Source: Agromyces mangrovi (GTDB lineage: Bacteria > Actinomycetota > Actinomycetes > Actinomycetales > Microbacteriaceae). Taken from it: 64,000 bases of DNA. A program made the translations under genes and the position numbers. Position 1 is the first letter of the stretch, and every line of letters starts with the position of its first letter. Where the stretch lies: contig NZ_AP027737.1 of the NCBI RefSeq assembly GCF_030296695.1, positions 2,108,001 through 2,172,000 of the forward strand. The letters are read 5' to 3'. Below are positions 9,142-17,594 of the stretch, in pieces. The notes beneath the pieces were generated by a model. That model was not told the origin of the DNA. It did no database searches and saw nothing but the letters and a program-made list of their open reading frames with translations.

Positions 9142-10152
9142 TCAGCGTGGTCTCGTCGAGCCCCGCACGACGAGCGTGCACGGAAGCTCGATGCGGTCGT
9201 GCACGGCGTCGTCGTGGCGGCGCAGTTCGGGGACGAGCTCGATCGCGCGCGCCGCCATGTCGCGCAGCGGTTGGTGGACGCTCGTCAGCGGGGGCCGCGA
9301 GCTCGCGGCGCGCGGCTCGTCGTTGAAGCCGACGACGCTGAGGTCCTCGGGGATCCGCTTGCCCGCTCGCGCGGCGGCGCGATAGACCGCCAGTGCCATC
9401 TCGTCGTTGCACGCGAACACCCCGACGCGCGACTTGTCGGTCACGAGTTTCATCAGGTCGGCGGTGAGCGGGGAATCGGTCCAGCGCGAGTCGACATGTG
9501 CGATCTCCGCGTCCGGGCGGAGCTCGGCGATCGCCTGACGGAAGCCCTCCTCGCGCGCGCGACCGAATCGGTAGCGCGGCACGCCCGTGACCACGGCGAA
9601 CCGTTCGACGTCGCAGCCGGCCAGGTGTGCGCCGGCGTCGTAGCCGCCCTGCCAGTCGGTGGTTCCCACGCTGGCGAGCTCGCCTTCGGGGTCCGACATC
9701 GGGTCGAGCAGCACGATCGGGATGCGCAGTCCGCGGATCTGGGCGAGCTGACTCGCCGTGGGGCGGATGATGCCGATGACGACGCCCGTCGGGCGGCGGG
9801 TGGCGACGCGGGTCGGCCAGTCGTCCGAGGGGTCCGGGCGGTCGAGGGTGAGCACCAGGTCGAATCCGAGCCGGAACGCAGCTTCGCGGGCTCCGGTGGT
9901 CATCGCGTCGGTCCACGCGTCGTCGAAGCTCCCGAGCACGAATTCTATGAGGCGGGGATCGAGGGTCGTCGGGCGGCCGCGGGGGCCGCTCGAGCGCTCG
10001 TAGCCGAGCGTCCGAGCGATCTCCGCGACGCGCTCCCGGGTACCTCGGGTCAGGTCGCCCCTCCCCGAGAGCGCGCGCGACGCCGTGCCGACCGACACGC
10101 CGGCGGCCTCGGCGACGTCCTTGAGCGTGACCGTCGTCGCAGGTTCCGACAT
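9142..10152 (-). CDS. LacI-family transcriptional regulator
   Basis: 336 aa from ATG 10152, which has AAGGAG at 6 bases; a longer frame beginning with TTG at 10176 lies inside an operator and is rejected. Residues 8-30 form the LacI helix-turn-helix (VTLKDVAEAAGVSVGTASRAL) followed by the hinge (TRERVAEIARTLGYE). The periplasmic-binding-protein-like effector domain is complete (GVFACNDEMALAVYRAA, EDLSVVGFNDEPRAA). Its leader carries a TTTGCGCAAA palindrome at 10168, consistent with autoregulation, and a second copy lies toward the divergent rhamnosidase gene. It is the obvious candidate to bind all TTGCGCAA sites in the window; the inducer is presumably a sugar from the degraded glycan. Confidence 0.93.
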   Translation of the reverse strand: MSEPATTVTLKDVAEAAGVSVGTASRALSGRGDLTRGTRERVAEIARTLGYERSSGPRGRPTTLDPRLIEFVLGSFDDAWTDAMTTGAREAAFRLGFDLVLTLDRPDPSDDWPTRVATRRPTGVVIGIIRPTASQLAQIRGLRIPIVLLDPMSDPEGELASVGTTDWQGGYDAGAHLAGCDVERFAVVTGVPRYRFGRAREEGFRQAIAELRPDAEIAHVDSRWTDSPLTADLMKLVTDKSRVGVFACNDEMALAVYRAAARAGKRIPEDLSVVGFNDEPRAASSRPPLTSVHQPLRDMAARAIELVPELRRHDDAVHDRIELPCTLVVRGSTRPR

Positions 10153-10167
10153 CCCCACTCCTTCGTG

Positions 10168-10177
10168 TTTGCGCAAA
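10168..10177. promoter_or_regulatory. TTTGCGCAAA operator in the LacI leader
   Basis: Perfect 10-bp palindrome 16 bases upstream of the LacI start codon, overlapping its likely transcription start; expected to give autoregulation. Confidence 0.65.
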
Positions 10178-10241
10178 TATCGGCATCGAGGATACCGCGC
10201 CGCATGCTCCCGTGGTGGAACCCTCGTCGATCCGCCGTGAA

Positions 10242-10249
10242 TTGCGCAA
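10242..10249. promoter_or_regulatory. TTGCGCAA operator upstream of the rhamnosidase gene
   Basis: Palindrome with near-symmetric flanks (GAATTGCGCAAATTC, 10239-10253), 75 bases upstream of the rhamnosidase start. Its centre is 73 bases from the site in the LacI leader, about seven helical turns, so looping between the two is possible. Confidence 0.62.
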
Positions 10250-10324
10250 ATTCAGGCGATCGCGTTGTCGCCCTCCAGCGGGCCTGCCTACCATCCTCCC
10301 GAACCACCGCGTCAGGAGACAGTC

Positions 10325-13113
10325 ATGGCCGACCTCTCGGCACCTACCGCCCCGCGTTTCGAGCACCGCACGGACGCCGGTCCGGTGCTCGGCATCGCCA
10401 CCCCGACCCCCGCCTGTCGTGGACGGTCGCGACCGCCCCCGCCGACTACCGACAGGCCGCGTACGAGCTCGACATCCAGCGCGATGGCACGTCGCGACGC
10501 TGGGTCGTCGATTCAGATGAACAGGTGCTCGTCGCGTGGCCGGACGCACCACTGGACTCGCGGGAGTCCGCCACGGTCCGAGTGCGCGTGCGCGGTGCGC
10601 GCCGGGACGAATGGAGCGAGTGGAGCCCGGCGGCGACCGTCGAGGCGGGGCTGCTCGGCGAGGCGGAGTGGAGCGCGCGATTCATCTCGCCGGTCGGCAT
10701 CGGCGGTCTCCGCCAGGCAGCGCCCGAACTGCGCGGCAGGATCGACATCCCGGGCAAGGTCGCCAAGGCGCGCCTGCACGCCACCGCACACGGCGTGTAC
10801 ACCGCGCGCATGAACGGCATGCAGGTCGACGACACGGTGCTCGCCCCCGGCTGGACCGCGTACCAGGAGCGACTGCGCACCCGGGTGTACGACGTCACCG
10901 ACCTCATCCACCAGGGTGCCAACACTCTCGACATCACGCTCGGCAACGGCTGGTGGCGCGGGCGCTTCGGCTTCCTCGGCAAGCGCGCGATCTACGGCGA
11001 TCGGCTCGCTGCCCTCGCGCAGCTCGAGGTGACGACCGAGGACGGCACCGTGCACGTGCTCGGCACCGACGAGCAGTGGCGGGCACGGGCCACCGGCATT
11101 CTGTGCGACGACATCTACGACGGCCAGACCACCGACCTGCGGGTCGACTCGGACGCGCCCTTCGCGCAGCCGGTCGAATCGGTGGAGGCCGACCTCGCCC
11201 TCCTGGTGGGCGAGGACGGCCCGCCGATGCGGGTGACCGAGGTCATCCCGGCGGCATCCGTCTCGATCTCGCCGTCGGGCCGCACGGTCGTGGACTTCGG
11301 GCAGAATGTGGTCGGCTGGGTGCGCATCACCGCGCGCGGTGCTGCGACCGGCGACGAGGTCGTCGTGCGCCATGCCGAGGTGCTCGAGCGCGGTGAACTC
11401 GCGATCGAGCCGCTGCGCAGTGCCAGGGCCACCGACACGTACTACCTGAGCGGAGCCGGGTCGGAGACGCTCGAGCCTTGCTTCACGTTCCACGGCTTCC
11501 GCTACATCGACGTGACGGGCCTGGACGACGTGCGCGCCGAGGACTTCGACGCGGTCGTGCTGGGAAGCGACCTCGAGCGCACCGGGTGGTTCACGTCTTC
11601 GCACGAACTGCTCGACCGCTTCCACGAGAACGTCGTATGGGGCATGCGCGGAAACTTCCTCGATGTGCCCACCGACTGCCCGCAGCGGGATGAGCGACTC
11701 GGCTGGACCGGCGATATCCAGATCTTCGCGCCGACGGCATCCTTCCTCTACGACTCCGCAGGGTTCCTCACATCCTGGTTGGCCGACCTCGCCGCGGAGC
11801 AGGACGAGCGTGGCCGTGTGCCGCACGTCGTCCCCGACATCCTGCGCACCGAGCTCTCGTGGTCACCCGGGGCCGCGTGGGGGGACGCCGCAACCATCGT
11901 CCCGTGGACGATCTGGGAGCGCACCGGAGACCGCAACGTCCTGGAGCGCCAGCTGCCGAGCATGAAGGCGTGGGTCGACTGCATTCGAGCCGAGGCCGGA
12001 GACGACCTGGTGTGGCGCGGCGGCGCGCAGTTCGGCGACTGGCTCGATCCGACGGCACCCGAGGAGGACGCGGCGCGTGCCAAGGCCGATCCGAATGTCG
12101 TCGCCACGGCCCACTTCGCCCGGTCCGCGCAGATCGTCGCGTGGGCGGCTGAGGTGGTCGGGGCGGATGGCCTCGCGCAGGAGTACGACGCACTCGCAGC
12201 CGCGGTCCGCGCGGCGTTCGTGCGCGAGTTCGTCACGGGGTCCGGGCTGGTCTTCTCAGATGCCCAGACGGTGTACGCGCTCGCGCTTCATTGGAACCTG
12301 ATCGAGGAGCCGGCGCTGCGCGCGCGAGCCGCGGCCCGGCTCGCAGACCTGGTCCGTGCATCGGGGTTCCGGATCGCCACCGGTTTCGTCGGAACGCCGA
12401 TCATCTGCGACGCGCTCACGGACACCGGGTATGCCGAGATCGCCCACCGCCTGCTGCTCCAGACCCGGGTTCCGTCGTGGCTGTACCCGGTCACGATGGG
12501 CGCCACCACCGTGTGGGAGCGCTGGGACAGCATGCTGCCGGACGGCAGCGTCAACGGCAGCGGTATGACGTCGTTCAACCACTACGCGCTCGGCAGTGTC
12601 GTCGACTGGCTGCACCGACGCGTCGCCGGCCTCGCGCCGTCGAACGCTGGCTACCGGACCATCGCCGTCCGTCCGGTGCCGCCGAAGGCGCTCACGCGCG
12701 CAGCGGCCAGCCATCGCACGCCATACGGGATGGCGAGCGTGGCCTGGTTGCGCGAGAACGGCGAATGGACGCTGGAGGTCGAGCTCCCCGTCGGCACGAC
12801 GGGGGTCGTCGAACTGCCGTGGGGTCAGCCGGCGGTGGAGGTCGGACATGGGCGCCACGAGTGGCGCCTCGCCGAACCGTCCATCGAGGCGGTCGCCCCG
12901 AAGACCATCCGCGACATCGTCGACGACGAAGCATTGTGGGACCGGCTCGTCGAAGTGTCGTCGGAGATGGGGGTCATCGACTCCGACGTGCGGATCGCCC
13001 GTCTGCTCGAACCGATGTACGACCACCCCGCCGCCGCGATCGGCGACGCGGTGTGGACGCGGTTCTGGCCGTCCGACGCGGCCAAGGACGCGCTCGCGAA
13101 GATCCTCGACTGA
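10325..13113 (+). CDS. Alpha-L-rhamnosidase (GH78 type), frame broken in a C-run
   Basis: Start ATG 10325 follows AGGAGAC and gives MADLSAPTAPRFEHRTD, then the frame is lost; the adjacent frame continues from RLSWTVATAPADYRQAAYELD to the stop at 13113. Adding one C to the five-C run at 10407-10411 restores GIATPTPRLSWTV, the conserved N-terminal rhamnosidase motif, so I annotate one gene of about 929 codons. Other visible parts: the concanavalin-like NGWWRGRFGFLG region, the acid-rich catalytic segment DCPQRDERLGWTGDIQIF near residue 455, the (alpha/alpha)6 barrel, and a C-terminal beta domain. The C-terminus (DDEALWDRL onward) carries an extra helical tail. No signal peptide: cytoplasmic removal of L-rhamnose from imported saccharides. 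The break is most likely a sequencing error. Confidence 0.88.
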
Positions 13114-13182
13114 CCACCTGACGAAATCGAACCCATGCGTCGCGACACGCCGTCGTGGTGCGACCCGAACAAGGAGACACAC

Positions 13183-14922
13183 ATGCCGACATTCCACGCC
13201 CGTTCGAACATCGCCGATGTGGTGGCGCAGGCCGACGCCCGGGAGGCGATCCGGGGGATTGCGCCCGAGGTGCTCGACTCGCCGCTCGCGAACGGCGAGA
13301 CATCCTTCCCGCTCGCGCGCATCCTCGGTGTGATCCTCGATGGCGGCGACCCGCGGATCGCTGAGCTCGTCGCAGCGCTCGGCGGGATCGAGGACCGGAC
13401 CCCGCGTCCGCCGGTCGGCGAGCCGATCGTCCCGACCTCCGACTACGAGGGCGACGACGTCGCGCCCGCGAGCGCCGACGTCACGCTCCCGGTGGGCGCG
13501 GCGGCGAATCGCATGGCCGAGCTCGCGATCGCCGGCCCCAGCCACGGCAACCCGTTCGTCGACGTGGACCTCACCGCGGTGTTCACGTTCGGCGAGCGCG
13601 AACTGCACGTCGGCGGCTTCTACGACGGCGACGGCCGATACCTGATCCGCTTCCTGCCGCCGGTTCCGGGTGCATGGACGTTCGTCACCGCGTCGAACGC
13701 GCGCTCGCTCGACGGGATCGACGGCGTGCTCGAGATCGTGCCGGGCGACGCCCCGGGCGCCGTGCACGCGGACGGGATGCACTTCGCGCACGCCGACGGG
13801 ACGCCCTTCGTCCCGGCCGGGACGACGTCGTACGCCTGGACCCACCAGGAGGACGAGCGCCAGGAGCAGACCCTGGCCGCGTTGGCGCAGACATCCTTCA
13901 ACAAGCTGCGGATGGGCCTGTTCCCCAAGCACTTCATCTACAACGAGAACGAGCCCGAGCGCTTCGTCTTCCCACGTGAGGGCGACGGGTGGGACACGAC
14001 CCGCTTCGACCTGGACTTCTTCCGCCACCTCGAGAAGCGCATCGACCAGCTCGACGGACTCGGCATCCAGGCGGACCTCATCTTCTTCCACCCGTACGAC
14101 CGGTGGGGCTTCGCGGAGCTCGGCGCAGCAGTCGACGACCGGTACGTGGCGTACGTCGTGCGCCGCCTCGCCGCCTACCCGAACGTCTGGTGGTCGCTCG
14201 CCAACGAGTACGACCTGCTCCTGACGAAGGATGCGGAGGACTGGGATCGCATCGGCACGCTGGTGCGCGAGAACGACCCGTTCGACCACCCGCTGTCGAT
14301 CCACAACTGGGTCGACATCTGGGACTACTCCTCGCCGTGGGCGACGCATGCAAGCATCCAGTACGGAGAGCTGCTCGGCGGCAAGGTCCGGGAGTGGCGT
14401 CGGGCATGGAGCAAGCCCGTGGTGGTCGACGAGTGCGGCTACGAGGGTGACATCGACCAGGGGTGGGGCTTCCTCACCGCCGAGGAGGAGGTCGCGCGGT
14501 TCTGGGCCATCGCGATGAGCGGCGGCTACGCGACCCACGGCGAGACGTACTGGGCCGAGGGTGACGTCGTGTTCTGGGCCAAGGGCGGCGAGTTGCGCGG
14601 AGCAAGCCCTGCGCGCATCGCATTCCTGCAGTCGCTGATCGCCGACTCGCCGACCGGTCGCCTGGAGCCGCTGCCCTCCGACTTCGACGCCGTCCATGCC
14701 GGCGTGGCCGGGGAGTACGTCCTGATCTCCTTCGGTGGGGGCCAGCCCGCGTTCCGTACCGTCACGGTGCCAGACGGCGTGCGCGCCCGCATCGAGGTCA
14801 TCGACGCGTGGAACATGACGATCGAGCCGGTGGCCGGTCTGCACGAGGGTGCGGTCCGCGTCGAGCTGCCCGGGCGTCCGCACACCGCGATCCGCTGGAT
14901 CGCCGAGTCGGCTTCGGCCTGA
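13183..14922 (+). CDS. Glycosidase with DUF5060, apiosidase-like barrel and DUF5605 domains
   Basis: 579 aa from ATG 13183 with AAGGAG 7 bases upstream. An N-terminal helical segment (roughly 1-90) precedes a DUF5060-like beta sandwich (about 100-200: VDLTAVFTFGERELHVGGFYDGDG and PVPGAWTFVTASN), then a TIM-barrel resembling the DUF4038/apiosidase-like group. Candidate acid/base is Glu342 in SLANEYD and candidate nucleophile Glu417 in VVDECGYEG, the clan GH-A arrangement. A DUF5605-like C-terminal domain ends the protein. Homologous barrels include GH140 apiosidases acting on rhamnogalacturonan-II, but substrate transfer is not safe here. It lies 69 bases after the rhamnosidase stop and is probably co-transcribed. 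Confidence 0.7.
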   Translation: MPTFHARSNIADVVAQADAREAIRGIAPEVLDSPLANGETSFPLARILGVILDGGDPRIAELVAALGGIEDRTPRPPVGEPIVPTSDYEGDDVAPASADVTLPVGAAANRMAELAIAGPSHGNPFVDVDLTAVFTFGERELHVGGFYDGDGRYLIRFLPPVPGAWTFVTASNARSLDGIDGVLEIVPGDAPGAVHADGMHFAHADGTPFVPAGTTSYAWTHQEDERQEQTLAALAQTSFNKLRMGLFPKHFIYNENEPERFVFPREGDGWDTTRFDLDFFRHLEKRIDQLDGLGIQADLIFFHPYDRWGFAELGAAVDDRYVAYVVRRLAAYPNVWWSLANEYDLLLTKDAEDWDRIGTLVRENDPFDHPLSIHNWVDIWDYSSPWATHASIQYGELLGGKVREWRRAWSKPVVVDECGYEGDIDQGWGFLTAEEEVARFWAIAMSGGYATHGETYWAEGDVVFWAKGGELRGASPARIAFLQSLIADSPTGRLEPLPSDFDAVHAGVAGEYVLISFGGGQPAFRTVTVPDGVRARIEVIDAWNMTIEPVAGLHEGAVRVELPGRPHTAIRWIAESASA

Positions 14923-14937
14923 CGCACCCACCTCGAA

Positions 14938-14977
14938 GGTTATTGCGCAACAAGTGCAGGTGAGTTGCGCAATAACC
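14938..14977. promoter_or_regulatory. Mirrored double TTGCGCAA operator upstream of the ABC transporter
   Basis: Two TTGCGCAA sites (14943-14950 and 14965-14972) embedded in a 14-bp perfect inverted repeat: GGTTATTGCGCAAC at 14938-14951 and GTTGCGCAATAACC at 14964-14977, separated by 12 bases. Site centres are 22 bp apart, about two helical turns, so two regulator dimers would sit on the same face. It is about 120-160 bases upstream of the solute-binding-protein gene. Confidence 0.7.
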
Positions 14978-15098
14978 AGAGAGGCCGTTGCACCCCGTTC
15001 GAGGCCCTCCGTACGGTCATCACCGGGAACAGCACACACCTGCACCGAGGTTCCTCCGCCGGCATGACGCCGGCGACCATTCCAACAAGGGAGTTGAC

Positions 15099-16622
15099 AT
15101 GCGAATCACCAAGCGCCGCACCCTCGCGGCCCTCGCACTGCCGGCTGCCGCAGTGATCGCCCTGGCCGGATGCACCGGCGACGACAGCGGCGAGACGACT
15201 GGCGGCGACGACACGTACGCGAAGCTGACCCTCGGCATGACCGCCGATCTCACCGGAGGCTGGGACATCGTCGACCAGCCGCCCTATCAGAGCTGGGGCA
15301 TCGAAGCGGTCTACGAGCCGCTCGTGCGCTGCCTGCCCGGTGGGGAACTCACCGCCGCCGCCGCCGAGTCGTGGGAGATCAGCGAGGACAACCGCTCGTT
15401 CACCGCGACGCTTCGTGAGGGCGCCACCTACTCGGACGGCACGCCCGTCGACGCCGAGTCCGTCGCCGCCTCGTACGACGTCGTGAAGGAGACCGCATCC
15501 GACCGATACGGCGACATCACCTACGAGATCGCCGATCCGCAGACGATCACCATCTCGTGGCCGGAACCGCAGCCGCTCATGAACGTTCGCGTGTGCTCGC
15601 CGTACCTCGCGAGCATCGACTTCATCGAGTCGGATGACCGCGACACGAGCCCCGTCGGCTCGGGACCCTACACCTACGACGCCGCGGCCAGCACGCCCGG
15701 CTCCGCCTACACCCTGGTCAAGAACGACGACTACTGGAACACCGACGCCTACCCGTACGAGACGCTCGAGCTGCGTGTGCTCGAGGACGAGACGGCGAGC
15801 CTGAATGCGCTGAAGACCGGCCAGATCGACGGAACGATCATCTCGGCGACCACGTATGACGAGGCCGAGAGCTCGGGGATGGAGATCACCGGGGTACAGG
15901 CAGGGCTGCTGATGATCCACCTCACGGATCGTCTCGGCGAGGTCATCCCCGCGCTCGGAGATGTGCGGGTGCGTCAGGCCATGAACATGGTGATCGACAA
16001 GCAGGCGGTCGTCGACCAGCTGTGGGACGGCCACGCCGAGCCCATCTGGCAGCCGTTCCAGCTCAACAGCCAGGCGATTCTCGACATCGACGAGCCGTAC
16101 CCCTACGACGTGGAGGAGGCGAAGGCGCTCATGGCCGAGGCCGGCTACGAGGACGGCTTCACGATGACGATCCCCACCATGGAGGGTCAGGGCTGGACGG
16201 TCATCATTCCCTACCTGACTCAGCAGCTCGCCGAACTCAACATCACGCTGGAGCAGGATGCGCTGAGCGGCCCTGACGCGATCGCGACGCTTCTGTCCGG
16301 CGACTACCCCGTGCCCGTGTGGCAGGTCGGCGGCCAGACGTCGGTCGAGGACATCACCGTGCACGTGCTCGACACCGGATTCTGGAACGTGCTCCACCAG
16401 CCGAACGAGACGATCGACGCGCTCTGGGAGGAGATCGTGACCGGCGACGAGGCGCAGCAGATCGCCGCGCAGCAGGAGATCAACCAGTACCTGGTCGACA
16501 ACGCCTGGTTCGTGCCGATCCTGTCGCCGTACAACTACTACGCCTACAACGCGGACAAGGTCACCGTCACCGACGTCAGCGACCCGAACGGCCTCCACCC
16601 GAAGCTGATCGACTTCCAGTAG
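15099..16622 (+). CDS. ABC transporter substrate-binding lipoprotein, family 5 (oligopeptide/oligosaccharide type)
   Basis: 507 aa from ATG 15099, preceded by AAGGGAG. Residues 1-25 are a lipoprotein signal with lipobox ALAG and Cys25, so the protein is anchored to the outer face of the membrane. The body shows SBP_bac_5 features: ESWEISEDNRSFTATLREGATYSDGTPVDAESV, the DVRVRQAMNMVIDKQAVVDQL helix and a two-lobe length. In this context (rhamnosidase, GH43, apiosidase-like neighbours) the ligand is likely an oligosaccharide rather than a peptide. First gene of the transporter operon, under the mirrored double operator. Confidence 0.9.
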   Translation: MRITKRRTLAALALPAAAVIALAGCTGDDSGETTGGDDTYAKLTLGMTADLTGGWDIVDQPPYQSWGIEAVYEPLVRCLPGGELTAAAAESWEISEDNRSFTATLREGATYSDGTPVDAESVAASYDVVKETASDRYGDITYEIADPQTITISWPEPQPLMNVRVCSPYLASIDFIESDDRDTSPVGSGPYTYDAAASTPGSAYTLVKNDDYWNTDAYPYETLELRVLEDETASLNALKTGQIDGTIISATTYDEAESSGMEITGVQAGLLMIHLTDRLGEVIPALGDVRVRQAMNMVIDKQAVVDQLWDGHAEPIWQPFQLNSQAILDIDEPYPYDVEEAKALMAEAGYEDGFTMTIPTMEGQGWTVIIPYLTQQLAELNITLEQDALSGPDAIATLLSGDYPVPVWQVGGQTSVEDITVHVLDTGFWNVLHQPNETIDALWEEIVTGDEAQQIAAQQEINQYLVDNAWFVPILSPYNYYAYNADKVTVTDVSDPNGLHPKLIDFQ

Positions 16623-16652
16623 GCCACCGGCGGTCGAGGTTCAGGTTCCACC

Positions 16653-17594
16653 ATGCTTCTCATGATTCTCAAACAGCTGGCGCGCGCCGCAGGCGTGTTC
16701 CTGGTCGTGACCTTCGCGACATTCGCCCTGATGTACGGAAACGGCGAAGGTGTCGCGCGGGCCACGCTCGGACTCAGCGCGAGCGCCGAGGACGTGCAGC
16801 GGCGCGTGGTGGAGCTGGGCCTCGACCGCCCCCTCCTCGTTCAGTACCTCGACTGGCTCGGCGGCGTGTTCGCCGGCGACCTCGGGCGGTCGTACTTCAC
16901 CGGCCTCGATGTGACGACAGCGCTCGAGGTGCGGGTGCCGGTCACCCTGTCGCTCGTCATCGCCACGCTGCTCCTCACGATCGTCGGGAGCGTGCTGATC
17001 GGCGTCGCGGCGGCCTACTACGGCGGGTGGATCGACCGGACGGTCCAGTTCCTCGGCGGTGTCGGGGCGGCCATCCCGCCCTTCATCGTCGCCGTCGTTC
17101 TGGTCCTCTTCTTCGGTGTGGAGTGGCCGCTCTTCCCCGCAACCGGCTACATACGACCGGAGGAGAGCTTCACCGGCTGGCTCTACTCGATCACCCTCCC
17201 GGTCGCGGCGCTGCTGGTCGGCACGATCGCCGGCGGGGCATGGCAGATCCGCGGCGCTGTGCGCGACATGCTGTCACGCGACTTCGTCCGGACACTCCGT
17301 GCCCGTGGCATCTCGGAGCGAGCGGTTGTCCTCCGACATGTCCTGCGCAGCGCGTCGGGCCCGGGGATCATCGCTTTCGGACTGCTGGTGATCGGGATGC
17401 TCGGCGGCACGATCTTCGTCGAGCGGGTCTTCGCCCTGCCGGGGATGGGGCAGCTCGTCACCCAATCCGCCCAGGCGGGTGACATCCCGATGGTGATGGG
17501 GTCGGTCCTCGTCACGATCGTGATCGTCCTCGTCGTGAACGTCGCCGCAGACCTGGCCAACTCCCTGCTCAACCCGAAGGCGAGGAAGCGATGA
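16653..17594 (+). CDS. ABC transporter permease, DppB/OppB type
   Basis: 313 aa inner-membrane protein with an N-terminal helix, a periplasmic loop and five further helices. The EAA-like cytoplasmic loop is seen around MLSRDFVRTLRARGISERAVVLRHVLRSASGP, where the ATPase docks, and the GGTIFVERVFALPGMGQLV segment is typical of DppB-like permeases. Starts 30 bases after the binding-protein gene and its stop overlaps the next gene by 4 bases (ATGA). Confidence 0.93.
   Translation: MLLMILKQLARAAGVFLVVTFATFALMYGNGEGVARATLGLSASAEDVQRRVVELGLDRPLLVQYLDWLGGVFAGDLGRSYFTGLDVTTALEVRVPVTLSLVIATLLLTIVGSVLIGVAAAYYGGWIDRTVQFLGGVGAAIPPFIVAVVLVLFFGVEWPLFPATGYIRPEESFTGWLYSITLPVAALLVGTIAGGAWQIRGAVRDMLSRDFVRTLRARGISERAVVLRHVLRSASGPGIIAFGLLVIGMLGGTIFVERVFALPGMGQLVTQSAQAGDIPMVMGSVLVTIVIVLVVNVAADLANSLLNPKARKR

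Noticed and set aside
10153-10176. TTG start at 10176 for the LacI protein
   Set aside because: The TTG is part of the operator palindrome, while ATG 10152 has AAGGAG at proper distance and gives the normal LacI N-terminus.
9199-13113. A 1304-residue version of the rhamnosidase starting inside the LacI gene
   Set aside because: The first 370 residues are the antisense of LacI and its operators. The real start is ATG 10325 in the neighbouring frame, with a one-base run error at 10407-10411.
12256-15045. Minus-strand open frame of about 930 codons opposite the rhamnosidase and DUF5605 genes
   Set aside because: Same antisense shadow effect; His/Arg/Val-rich sequence without domains.
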